The position numbers were made by a program, and so were the translations under genes. Under the pieces are notes generated by a model, which was given only the letters and a program-made list of their open reading frames with translations, was not told the DNA's origin and did no database searches. Source: JBBSDV01 sp038240335 (GTDB lineage: Bacteria; Chloroflexota; Dehalococcoidia; DSTF01; JACRBR01). From it: DNA of 13,140 bases. The stretch spans positions 1 through 13,140 of the forward strand of contig JBBSDV010000089.1 of NCBI GenBank assembly GCA_038240335.1, given 5' to 3'. Positions 1-8,085 of this stretch are shown here, one piece after another (within the stretch, counting starts at the first letter, position 1; every line of letters begins with the position of its first letter).

Positions 1-160
1 GAGAGCCGAGAGCCGAGAGCCGAGAGCCGAGAGCCGAGAGCCGAGAGCCGAGAGCCGAGAGCCGAGAGCCGAGAGCCGAGAGCCGAGAGCCGAGAGCCGA
101 GAGCCGAGAGCCGAGAGCCGGGAGCCGGGGAGCTGGGGAGCCGGGAGCCGGCAGCTGAGG
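1..160. repeat. 7-bp tandem repeat array (GAGAGCC)n with degenerate tail
   Basis: Positions 1-119 are 17 perfect, contiguous copies of GAGAGCC. From 120 to about 160 the array decays into related 7-8 bp units such as GGAGCCG, GGGAGCTG and GCAGCTG. The array touches the window edge, so its true length is unknown. Seven is not a multiple of three, so every frame reads the same stop-free heptapeptide, but no start codon, ribosome site or flanking domain suggests it is translated. It resembles the heptanucleotide short tandem repeats described in some cyanobacteria. It is best seen as a slippage-prone microsatellite between genes. Confidence 0.95.
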
Positions 161-165
161 CCCCT

Positions 166-200
166 TGTCATTCAGAGCGCCAGCGAAGAATCTTCTCCGG
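166..200 (+). repeat. Dispersed intergenic repeat, copy 1
   Basis: This stretch starts TGTCATTCAGAGCG and ends AGCGAAGAATCTTCTCCGG. It matches a segment at 4543-4570 almost base for base, apart from one extra C at about 181 and one substitution near the end. A more diverged copy lies at 10226-10259. All three copies are between genes and point the same way. This copy sits directly after the heptanucleotide array and upstream of the gyrB promoter candidate. It encodes nothing recognisable. Confidence 0.75.
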
Positions 201-295
201 ATGCCGCGGGTCCGCTCTCGTCCGGCGTCGCCTCGATGGCGGTTTCCGTCGCCGTTGGAAGCCGGGTTTCGAAGCTAGATCGACTAGCAAAGACG

Positions 296-324
296 TTCGG
301 ATCACTCCTCAAATGTGGTAGAAT
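296..324 (+). promoter_or_regulatory. Probable sigma-70-type promoter of gyrB
   Basis: TAGAAT at 319-324 differs from the -10 consensus at one position and is preceded by TGG, giving an extended -10 (TGNTAGAAT). The hexamer 17 bp upstream, TTCGGA at 296-301, is a poor -35 box, as is common when the -10 is extended. Transcription would begin near 331 and leave a leader of about 110 nt before the ATG at 442. This rests on motif matching only. Confidence 0.45.
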
Positions 325-441
325 GTGGGTGATGCAGAAGCCACCGGAGACCTGCCTCCCGCCGCCCCGCGGCACGGAAGTCGTGACAGGGCGCCGAACA
401 CCGCACCGCCATTACACACAGGGACGGGACTACAAACAGAC

Positions 442-2421
<1,980 letters not shown>

Positions 2422-2495
2422 GCGTAGCTATTAGTTCGTGGTTCTGCGTTTGTAGTTCTCTCACAAAAGCCTGAACCAACGCCGGAGCGCTGCGC

Positions 2496-2510
2496 GAGAC
2501 GAAACGTCTC
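2496..2510 (+). terminator. Small hairpin after gyrB, possible weak terminator
   Basis: GAGACG at 2496-2501 and CGTCTC at 2505-2510 form a perfect 6-bp stem around an AAA loop. With a 2-nt bulge the pairing can extend outward (GCGA with TCGC). No T-run follows, so it does not meet the classical intrinsic-terminator pattern. It lies 75 nt after the gyrB stop and 43 nt before the next gene, where a terminator would be expected. Confidence 0.25.
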
Positions 2511-2539
2511 TCGCTTCTGAATCTCCAACCCTCAACTGC

Positions 2540-2545
2540 TATGCT
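2540..2545 (+). promoter_or_regulatory. Candidate -10 box for a leaderless transcript
   Basis: TATGCT, preceded by TGC (extended -10), ends 7 nt before the ATG at 2553. That spacing would put the transcription start at or beside the A of the start codon. There is no Shine-Dalgarno sequence before either ATG 2541 or ATG 2553. The -35 region is unremarkable. Confidence 0.35.
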
Positions 2546-2552
2546 TGACGCC

Positions 2553-4448
2553 ATGAACAAGGGGCTCCCGTCGAGCCTGCGGGGGATGCTGCGGCTGGCG
2601 CCGATCGTCGCACTCGATGCCGCCGTCGTCATCGCATCCTACGCCGCCGCTCTCGCGCTCCGCTTCGACGGCGATGTGCCGAGCGAATCGATTCGCTTCT
2701 TCGCCGCCGCCTCCGGCTTCATCGCTCTCGCCTACATCGCAGGCAACGTCTTCTTCCGCATCTATCGCACGTCGTGGAAGTACGCCGGCATCGTCGACGC
2801 ATTCAACCTCGCCCTGTCGATCGGCGTCGTCTCGATCTTCCTCTTCGCCATCAATGCCTTCCTCAGTCCGCGCCATATCCCGCTGACGGTGAACGTCGTC
2901 GCGCCCGCGCTCATGCTCATCGCCATGGGCGGGATCAAGTTCTGGCCGCGGCTCTGGGCCTCGCGCAACCCCTGGGGCGGCTATGACGCCGCCGTGAAAA
3001 ACGTGCTGATCGTGGGCGCCGGACACACCGGCCAGCTGCTCGCACGTGAGTTCGTGCAGAACCGGGTCTGGCAGTACAAGCCGATCGGATTCATCGATGA
3101 CGACCGCCGCCTGCGCGGCGTCCGCATCCACTCCGTCACCGTGCTCGGCGATCACTTCGACATCGCCGACATCTGCGCACAGAAGCGCGTCGACCTTGTC
3201 GTGCTCGCGCTACCATCCGCATCCGGGCAGATCGTTCGCGATATCGTCGGCATCTGCCAGCAGGCGCGCGTGCCGGTGCGCACGGTACCGGGTCTGCGCG
3301 ATCTCGTGCGCGACGCCCCTGCCGCCATTCAGCTGCGCGAGGTGACGATCGACGACCTTCTCGGCCGCGAGCAGGTGGCCATCGACGCCGAGATGTGCGC
3401 CGCGACGATCCGCGGCCGCTCGGTGCTGATCACCGGCGCGGGCGGCTTTATCGCCGGCGAGCTGGCGCGCCAGGTCTTCGCCTTCGGGCCGGCGACGCTG
3501 CATCTCCTCGATGTTAACGAGACGGCGCTCTACGACTTGCAGCGTGATCTCGAGGCGGAGCCGGGCGATGCGCGGCTGCGAATCTGGCTCTGCGACATCT
3601 CCGATCGCGCGCAGGTCGATGCTGTCTTCAAGCGCGCGCGCCCCGACGTCGTCTTTCACGCAGCTGCCTACAAGCACATCCCCGTCATGGAGGATCATCC
3701 GGACGCCGCGCTGCGCGCCAACGTCATCGGCACCCTCAACATCTGCGTCGCCGCGAGCGAGTCGGGCGCCCAAAAGATGGTCTTCGTCTCGACCGACAAG
3801 GCGGTGAATCCGGACAACGTCTACGGCGCGACGAAACGGATCGGCGAGCTGCTGATTACCGCCATCGGGCACGACAGCCGGACGACGTTCGCCGCCGTCC
3901 GCTTCGGCAATGTCATGGGCAGCCGCGGCAGCGTCGTGCCGCTGTTTCAGCGCCAGATCGAGCGCGGCGGCCCCGTCCTGCTCACCGATCCCGAGACGAC
4001 GCGCTTCCAGATGGCCGTCGAGGAAGCCGCCAGTCTCGTCATCCAGGCAGCATCCTTCGCCGGCCAGGGGCAGATCTTCATCCTCGATATGGGCGAGCCC
4101 ATCCGCACCGCCGATCTCGCCGACAAGATGATCCGGCTTCGCGGCCTCGAGCCCGGGCGCGACATCAAGATCATGTTCACCGGCCTCCGCCCCGGCGAGA
4201 AGCTGCACGAAGAGCTGACGACGGCATCGGAGAAGCTGCTGAACACGCACCATGCGAAGGTGTTCCTTCTCCAGGAGCGCCCGGCGGTGAAGGGCGAGGA
4301 ACTCGTCGCGAAGATCCATGAGCTCGCCGACCACCCGCCGCAGACGCACGAAGAACTCGCCACGCGCATCCAGGCCCTCGCCCGCATCGATCTCCGCGAC
4401 ACCGGCGAGCCCGTCCGCGAGGATGCCCGCAGCAAAGAGCAGCGCTAA
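2553..4448 (+). CDS. Membrane-anchored nucleoside-diphosphate-sugar epimerase/dehydratase (FlaA1/CapD/WbpM type)
   Basis: Polysaccharide-biosynthesis enzyme expected to act on UDP-sugars (4,6-dehydration and/or epimerisation) at the inner face of the membrane. Residues below count from the ATG at 2541; the chosen start at 2553 removes four residues and gives 631 aa. Four hydrophobic segments lie at about 20-40, 53-72, 88-108 and 118-134. Next is a CoA-binding-like Rossmann region (VGAGHTGQLLAREF, IGFIDDD), then the extended SDR domain: TGAGGFIAGE (298-307), HAAAYKHIPVMEDHP, STDKAVNP (417-424), Y428-x3-K432, RFGNVMGSRGSVVPLF, and LDMGEPI with TGLRPGEKLHEEL. The catalytic triad is the standard Ser/Thr-Tyr-Lys, whereas published large homologues such as WbpM have Met in place of Tyr. 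The third glycine of GxxGxxG is Ala305. The exact substrate cannot be told from sequence. The O-antigen-ligase-like gene at 11009 would be a natural partner in glycan assembly. Confidence 0.92.
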   Translation: MNKGLPSSLRGMLRLAPIVALDAAVVIASYAAALALRFDGDVPSESIRFFAAASGFIALAYIAGNVFFRIYRTSWKYAGIVDAFNLALSIGVVSIFLFAINAFLSPRHIPLTVNVVAPALMLIAMGGIKFWPRLWASRNPWGGYDAAVKNVLIVGAGHTGQLLAREFVQNRVWQYKPIGFIDDDRRLRGVRIHSVTVLGDHFDIADICAQKRVDLVVLALPSASGQIVRDIVGICQQARVPVRTVPGLRDLVRDAPAAIQLREVTIDDLLGREQVAIDAEMCAATIRGRSVLITGAGGFIAGELARQVFAFGPATLHLLDVNETALYDLQRDLEAEPGDARLRIWLCDISDRAQVDAVFKRARPDVVFHAAAYKHIPVMEDHPDAALRANVIGTLNICVAASESGAQKMVFVSTDKAVNPDNVYGATKRIGELLITAIGHDSRTTFAAVRFGNVMGSRGSVVPLFQRQIERGGPVLLTDPETTRFQMAVEEAASLVIQAASFAGQGQIFILDMGEPIRTADLADKMIRLRGLEPGRDIKIMFTGLRPGEKLHEELTTASEKLLNTHHAKVFLLQERPAVKGEELVAKIHELADHPPQTHEELATRIQALARIDLRDTGEPVREDARSKEQR

Positions 4449-4542
4449 CCTATATCGACCTTCTCACCTTCTTCAACACGTTGCTAACGCCGCGGAAACA
4501 CGTTCGGACTTAGTCGCCCGCGATCCGCATGTGTGCAGCGCG

Positions 4543-4570
4543 TGTCATTCAGAGCGCAGCGAAGAGTCTT
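4543..4570 (+). repeat. Dispersed intergenic repeat, copy 2
   Basis: This 28-bp segment begins TGTCATTCAGAGCGCAGCG and ends AAGAGTCTT. It matches copy 1 at 166-194 with one single-base indel and one substitution, and more loosely the copy at 10226. Such identity between two unrelated intergenic positions 4.4 kb apart is not expected by chance. Confidence 0.8.
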
Positions 4571-4683
4571 GCGCCGACGGCGAAGAACAACTCGCCAGGC
4601 GGGCGACGCCGCCGGCCACGTGATCATCTGTGGATCGACCGTGCGCATCTACCAGCCGTAACAGTTCGTACCTCCTCACTGCG

Positions 4684-4750
4684 CCGGGCGCGTCGCCCGG
4701 ACGGTGAACCCAATGCGTTGGCTTGGAAGCGCGTACTGCTTCGGCAGTGC
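4684..4750 (+). other. Pair of stable hairpins upstream of murI
   Basis: The first hairpin pairs CCGGGCG (4684-4690) with CGCCCGG (4694-4700) around a CGT loop. The second pairs GTACTGC (4733-4739) with GCAGTGC (4744-4750), with one G-U pair, and is closed by a UUCG tetraloop, an unusually stable loop in RNA. Neither is followed by a T-run. They could be a structured leader, a factor-dependent terminator region or a small RNA. The pairings are seen directly; the function is unknown. Confidence 0.4.
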
Positions 4751-4803
4751 ACCAGGATTTGAACAGCGTCTTCCCGCCGCGAACCGGCGACCAGTGCCAT
4801 GCG

Positions 4804-4812
4804 TGCTACGAT
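4804..4812 (+). promoter_or_regulatory. Candidate extended -10 box before murI
   Basis: TGCTACGAT matches the extended -10 pattern TGNTANNNT and ends 11 nt before the ATG at 4824, so the transcript would have a leader of only a few bases. There is no recognisable Shine-Dalgarno sequence. The -35 region (CCGGCG) is poor. Confidence 0.35.
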
Positions 4813-4823
4813 CTTCCTGCGAC

Positions 4824-5657
4824 ATGCCAGATACAACCCAGCCCCCTGCAACTCCCGATCCCACCGGCCCGATCGGCATCTTCGATTCCGGCGCGGGCGG
4901 ACTCTCGGTCCTTGCCGAGGTGCAGCGCCTGCTGCCCGGCGAGGACGTTGTCTATTACGCCGACAGCGCGTCCTTCCCGTACGGCCCAAAGCCCTCGGCC
5001 GAGATCCGCGCCCGCGCCGAAGCCGTCACGCGCGATCTGCTCGCTCGCGCCGCGAAGATGATCGTCGTCGCCTGCAATACCGCCACGAGCGCCGCGATCG
5101 CCCATCTCCGCGCGCAATTCGATGTGCCGTTTGTCGGCACCGAGCCCGCGCTGAAGCCCGCTGCCGAAGGCACGCTCTCCGGTAAGGTCGCCCTGCTGGT
5201 GACGCCCGGCACCGCACGCGGCGAGAAGCTGGCGGCGCTGATCGACCGCTACGGTGCAGAAGTCTCAGTGATGACGATCGAGGCACCGGGGCTCGCCGAG
5301 CGCGTCGAGGTGGGCGAGATCGACGGTGCGCCGCTGCGCCAGTTGCTGCATCACTACCTGGAGCCGCTCCGCGACTCGGGTGCCGACGTGCTGGCACTTG
5401 GCTGCACCCACTACGCATTCCTGCGCCCGGCGATCGAAGGCGTCGTCGGCGAAGGCGTCTCGGTGATCGAGCCCTCGGCGGCGATCGCGCGGCAGGTGCG
5501 CCGCGTCATCGACGCGCGCCGACTCCGCAATCCCCGCACCGTCGGCGGCGATGTGCTGTACCTTTGCAGTGGCGATGCTGCCGCGTTCGCCCGCATCCGT
5601 GAGCGGCTGATGCCGATGGAAGCCGCTGAACCGAAGATCCCGAAGGAGCAGCGATGA
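4824..5657 (+). CDS. murI: Glutamate racemase
   Basis: Interconverts L- and D-glutamate in the cytoplasm, supplying D-Glu for peptidoglycan. The protein is 277 aa from ATG 4824, the usual size for the family. The frame runs back to 4704, but the extra 40 residues are domain-free and the family's first block, PIGIFDSGAGGLSVL, starts at residue 16. Visible motifs are D21-S22-G, YYADSASFPYGPK, the first catalytic cysteine in ACNTAT (C84) and the second in GCTHY (C194, H196). These are the two-cysteine, cofactor-independent racemase residues. It is probably the first gene of a run including pyrF, DUF951 and two MFS genes, overlapping pyrF by 4 nt (ATGA). The presence of murI implies a peptidoglycan wall or at least D-Glu synthesis. 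Confidence 0.95.
   Translation: MPDTTQPPATPDPTGPIGIFDSGAGGLSVLAEVQRLLPGEDVVYYADSASFPYGPKPSAEIRARAEAVTRDLLARAAKMIVVACNTATSAAIAHLRAQFDVPFVGTEPALKPAAEGTLSGKVALLVTPGTARGEKLAALIDRYGAEVSVMTIEAPGLAERVEVGEIDGAPLRQLLHHYLEPLRDSGADVLALGCTHYAFLRPAIEGVVGEGVSVIEPSAAIARQVRRVIDARRLRNPRTVGGDVLYLCSGDAAAFARIRERLMPMEAAEPKIPKEQR
5642..5648 (+). promoter_or_regulatory. Strong Shine-Dalgarno site of pyrF
   Basis: GAAGGAG lies 5 nt before the pyrF ATG, inside the last codons of murI. It is the strongest ribosome-binding match in the window and fixes the pyrF start at the ATGA overlap. Confidence 0.8.
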
Positions 5658-6487
5658 GGTTCCGCGACAAGCTCGATGCCGCATGGGACCGCAGCGGTAG
5701 CCTGCTCTGCATCGGACTCGATCCCGATCCGGCGCGAATGGCGATCTCCGACGTCGCCGCATTCAACCTCGCGATCATCGAGGCCACGAGCGACCTGGTG
5801 TGCGCCTACAAGCCGAATGTCGCCTTCTACGAAGCAATGGGCCCCGAGCGCGGCTATGAAGCCCTGCGCCAAACGCTGGCTGCGATCCCGCCGCACGTGA
5901 TCAAGCTCGCCGATGCGAAGCGTGGCGACGTCGAACATACGGCCCGCGCCTACGTCAATGCCTTCTACGACGACCTCGGCTTCGATGCAATCACCGTCAG
6001 CCCGTACCTCGGGTACGATTCCGTCGCGCCATGGCTCGAGCGCGACGACAAAGCCCCATTCATTCTCTGCCGCACCTCGAATCCAGGCGCGCCGGACTTT
6101 CAGGATCTGCGCGTCGACGACGCTGGCCGCACGCGGCCGCTATACGAGGTCGTCGCCGAGCGGGCGCGGTCGTGGGATCGGCAAGGCAACGTCGGTCTCG
6201 TCGTCGGCGCCACGTATCCATCGGAGATGCGCGAAATTCGGGCGATCTGCCCCGAGATGCCCTTTCTCGTCCCGGGCGTCGGCGCGCAGCAGGGTTCGCT
6301 CGGGGAGGCGGTACGCGCCGGCATCGATGCCCGTGGCCTCGGCATGATCATCAGCGCTTCTCGCGGCGTCACGTACGCGTCGAAGGGCGCCGACTTCGCC
6401 AAAGCGGCGCGGCACGAGGCGGCGCGGTTGCGCGACGAGATCAACTGCGAGCGCGAATCGATCGCCGCAGCCGCTGCGAGGACGTAG
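5654..6487 (+). CDS. pyrF: Orotidine 5'-phosphate decarboxylase, type 2 subfamily
   Basis: Last step of de novo UMP synthesis: converts OMP to UMP and CO2 in the cytoplasm. The protein is 277 aa, matching the longer type-2 subfamily. Key blocks are LLCIGLDPDP (17-26), KPNVAFYEAMG (53-63), the catalytic charged motif KLADAKRGDVEHTA with D87, K89 and D92, VSPYLGYDSVAPW, ILCRTSNPGA, and the phosphate-binding C-terminal part VPGVGAQQG and ISASRGVTYAS. The start is set by a strong Shine-Dalgarno sequence and the ATGA overlap with murI, implying translational coupling. No other pyrimidine gene is visible, so the grouping with murI looks like a housekeeping operon rather than a pathway cluster. Confidence 0.95.
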   Translation: MRFRDKLDAAWDRSGSLLCIGLDPDPARMAISDVAAFNLAIIEATSDLVCAYKPNVAFYEAMGPERGYEALRQTLAAIPPHVIKLADAKRGDVEHTARAYVNAFYDDLGFDAITVSPYLGYDSVAPWLERDDKAPFILCRTSNPGAPDFQDLRVDDAGRTRPLYEVVAERARSWDRQGNVGLVVGATYPSEMREIRAICPEMPFLVPGVGAQQGSLGEAVRAGIDARGLGMIISASRGVTYASKGADFAKAARHEAARLRDEINCERESIAAAAART

Positions 6488-6496
6488 AGTGCCTTC

Positions 6497-6736
6497 ATGG
6501 CCGAGATCGTCGACTTCCGGATGGGCGATGTCGTGCGGCTGCGCAAACCGCATCCCTGCGGCGGCTACGAGTGGTCCGTCGTCCGGCTCGGCGCCGATAT
6601 CGGCCTCAAATGCGCTGTGTGCGGCCACCGTGTCTTGCTCGAGCGCCGCACGCTCGAGAAGCGGCTGAAGGCCTTCGTCTCCCGCGGACCTGAGCCGGAT
6701 CCGGAACAGGTGCGGATCGCGCTGGAGCGCGACTGA
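6497..6736 (+). CDS. DUF951 family protein, putative small zinc-binding protein
   Basis: This 79-aa protein matches the DUF951 pattern: GDVVRLRKPHPCGGYEW followed by VRLGADIGLKCAVCGHRVLLERR and a basic stretch with EKRLKAF. H19, C21, C39 and C42 could form a zinc site, and the small basic fold suggests nucleic-acid binding; both are inference, and the family's function is not known to me. It starts 9 nt after the pyrF stop and its stop overlaps the next ATG (TGATG), so it is probably cotranscribed. There is no good Shine-Dalgarno sequence: GAGGA is 14 nt away. A TAGAGT box (6485-6490, overlapping the pyrF stop) lies 6 nt before the ATG, which would allow an additional leaderless transcript. 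Confidence 0.88.
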   Translation: MAEIVDFRMGDVVRLRKPHPCGGYEWSVVRLGADIGLKCAVCGHRVLLERRTLEKRLKAFVSRGPEPDPEQVRIALERD

Positions 6737-8085
6737 TGGTCCAGACTCGCCGCGTCCACGTCTCCGGCCGCAGCGCGATGCTCCGCCTATCGGCCCTCGT
6801 CGGCGAGCGCAAGCTGTTCGAGAACGACGCCTACCGCAAGCTCTGGCTCGCCAAGCTCCTCTCCCACGTGCCGACCAACGCGCTCGTTTACACGATGCTG
6901 ATTCTCGTCGTCAACGCTACCGGCAAGAGCTTCTTCAGCAGCCTCTTCGTCGTCGCCTACATCGCGCCGACGGCGCTGCTCGGCACCATTTCCGGCGTGC
7001 TCGTCGACCGCATCCCGAAGGGCCTCGTGCTCGCCGGCACGAACATCCTCCGTGCGGCGCTCTGCGTTCTGCTCGCGGTCTCGACCGGCAACGTGCTCGT
7101 CATCTACGTCATCGCCGTGCTCTTCGCCGCCGGATCTCAGTTTGGCGGCCCCGCCGAGGGCGCGGCGCTGCCGGCGATCGTGCCGCCCGAGGATCTGACG
7201 GCGGCGAACTCCGTCAATAACCTCGGTTCACTGATCGCCCAGATCGCCGGTCTCGCGATCCTGCCGACGCTCTTCCTCAAGACCGTCGGCGCGGCGCCGC
7301 TGGCGATTGTCTGCGCCTGCATGTTCGCCGCCGCAGCGGTGAACTTCCTGCTCATCGACGGCCTCGGCGGCGCGGTTTCGTCGGTGCCGCTCTCGGTCGA
7401 GGACACGCGCGAGCGGTTCGCACAGGCGTGGCACCACCTGACGATGGACTCCGTCTCGTATATCAGCGTCGTAATCGTCGTGCTGACGAACACCACCGGC
7501 CTGGTCGTGATGACGCTGCTGCCGCGCTACTGTACGAACGTCCTCGGCATCAACAGCGAGAACGTGATCTTCGTCGCGGCGCCGGCCGCCATCGGCATCT
7601 GGCTCGCGCTGACGCTGGTGCGGCGGCTCGCCGCGCGCGTTTCGCCGGCGTGGAGCGTCGGCGGCTCGTTCGCCGCGCTCGTCTCCGGCGTCGTGCTGCT
7701 CGCCTTCGTCGCGCCTGCCGGCGATGCGCTGCGGGCGGCGAACCCGCTCGGCATATTCGATCCCGGCCCCTTCGGCGAGACGGGCGCGCGTATTATGATC
7801 ACGTCGGTGCTCGGCGCCGGCATCGCGTTCGCCTTCACCTTCGTCAATATCGTCGGGAGGTCCGTCGTCAACGAACGCATACCGCGAGAGATGCAGGGCC
7901 GCGTGCTGGCCGCGCAGACGGTGCTGATCAATCTGGCATCGATCCCGCCGATCCTGCTCACGGGCCTGATGGCCGACATCGTCGGCGTCGCGCCCGTGTT
8001 GTTCCTCATCGCCATCACGACGGCGCTGCTCGCGGTCTACTACGCCGCGCGCAACCTCGCCATGCCGGCGCGGACGGCGTACTAG
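6736..8085 (+). CDS. MFS transporter, first of a tandem pair
   Basis: A 449-aa integral membrane protein with about 12 hydrophobic segments, of the MFS group that includes DHA3 macrolide-efflux and EntS-like exporters. After a basic N terminus, FENDAYRKLWLAKLLS leads into the first helix. The degenerate motif A loop GVLVDRIPKG follows helix 2, and AANSVNNLGS and MQGRVLAAQTVL...ADIVGVAPVLF are the blocks shared with the next gene. Its ATG overlaps the DUF951 stop; GGAG at 6724-6727 is a plausible ribosome site, 8 nt away. The substrate cannot be inferred, and the genes nearby give no drug or siderophore context. It is homologous along its whole length to the following gene, so an old tandem duplication is likely. 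Confidence 0.9.
   Translation: MVQTRRVHVSGRSAMLRLSALVGERKLFENDAYRKLWLAKLLSHVPTNALVYTMLILVVNATGKSFFSSLFVVAYIAPTALLGTISGVLVDRIPKGLVLAGTNILRAALCVLLAVSTGNVLVIYVIAVLFAAGSQFGGPAEGAALPAIVPPEDLTAANSVNNLGSLIAQIAGLAILPTLFLKTVGAAPLAIVCACMFAAAAVNFLLIDGLGGAVSSVPLSVEDTRERFAQAWHHLTMDSVSYISVVIVVLTNTTGLVVMTLLPRYCTNVLGINSENVIFVAAPAAIGIWLALTLVRRLAARVSPAWSVGGSFAALVSGVVLLAFVAPAGDALRAANPLGIFDPGPFGETGARIMITSVLGAGIAFAFTFVNIVGRSVVNERIPREMQGRVLAAQTVLINLASIPPILLTGLMADIVGVAPVLFLIAITTALLAVYYAARNLAMPARTAY

Larger units (their letters stand above)
1..441. other. Non-coding region upstream of gyrB
   Basis: No convincing gene lies here on either strand. The region holds the 7-bp array, one dispersed-repeat copy, an unremarkable stretch from 201 to 295, a promoter candidate at 296-324 and a GC-rich leader of about 110 nt before gyrB. 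The short open frames here have arginine- and proline-rich, domain-free translations. The usual gyrB neighbours dnaA and recF are not visible on this side. Confidence 0.7.
4449..4823. other. Non-coding gap with dispersed repeat and hairpins
   Basis: The gap is 375 bp with no gene I can support on either strand; open frames here have no domain-like features. It contains the second dispersed-repeat copy (4543-4570), a 7-bp GC-rich hairpin (4684-4700), a UUCG-capped hairpin (4733-4750) and a -10-like box just before murI. The upstream in-frame extension of murI (from 4704) lies here and looks untranslated. No T-rich terminator follows the epimerase gene. Confidence 0.65.

Noticed and set aside
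1..160. CRISPR array
   Set aside because: The units are 7 bp and contiguous with no spacers, so it is a simple tandem repeat.
325..441. N-terminal extension of GyrB from the GTG at 325
   Set aside because: The 39 residues are not GyrB-like, they start at the likely transcription start region, and ATG 442 gives a normal-length protein.
3210..4349. Antisense open frame opposite the epimerase gene
   Set aside because: Low-complexity composition, no recognisable motif, and the sense frame is an unmistakable enzyme.
4738..4800. Possible tRNA on the minus strand (GTTCAAATC followed by CTGGTGCAC)
   Set aside because: The T-loop-like string is present but the flanking bases do not form a T stem, and no acceptor or anticodon arm can be drawn.
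5654..5657. murI/pyrF overlap as a frameshift or gene fusion
   Set aside because: Both proteins are full length with their own ends, and the ATGA overlap with a strong Shine-Dalgarno site is ordinary translational coupling.
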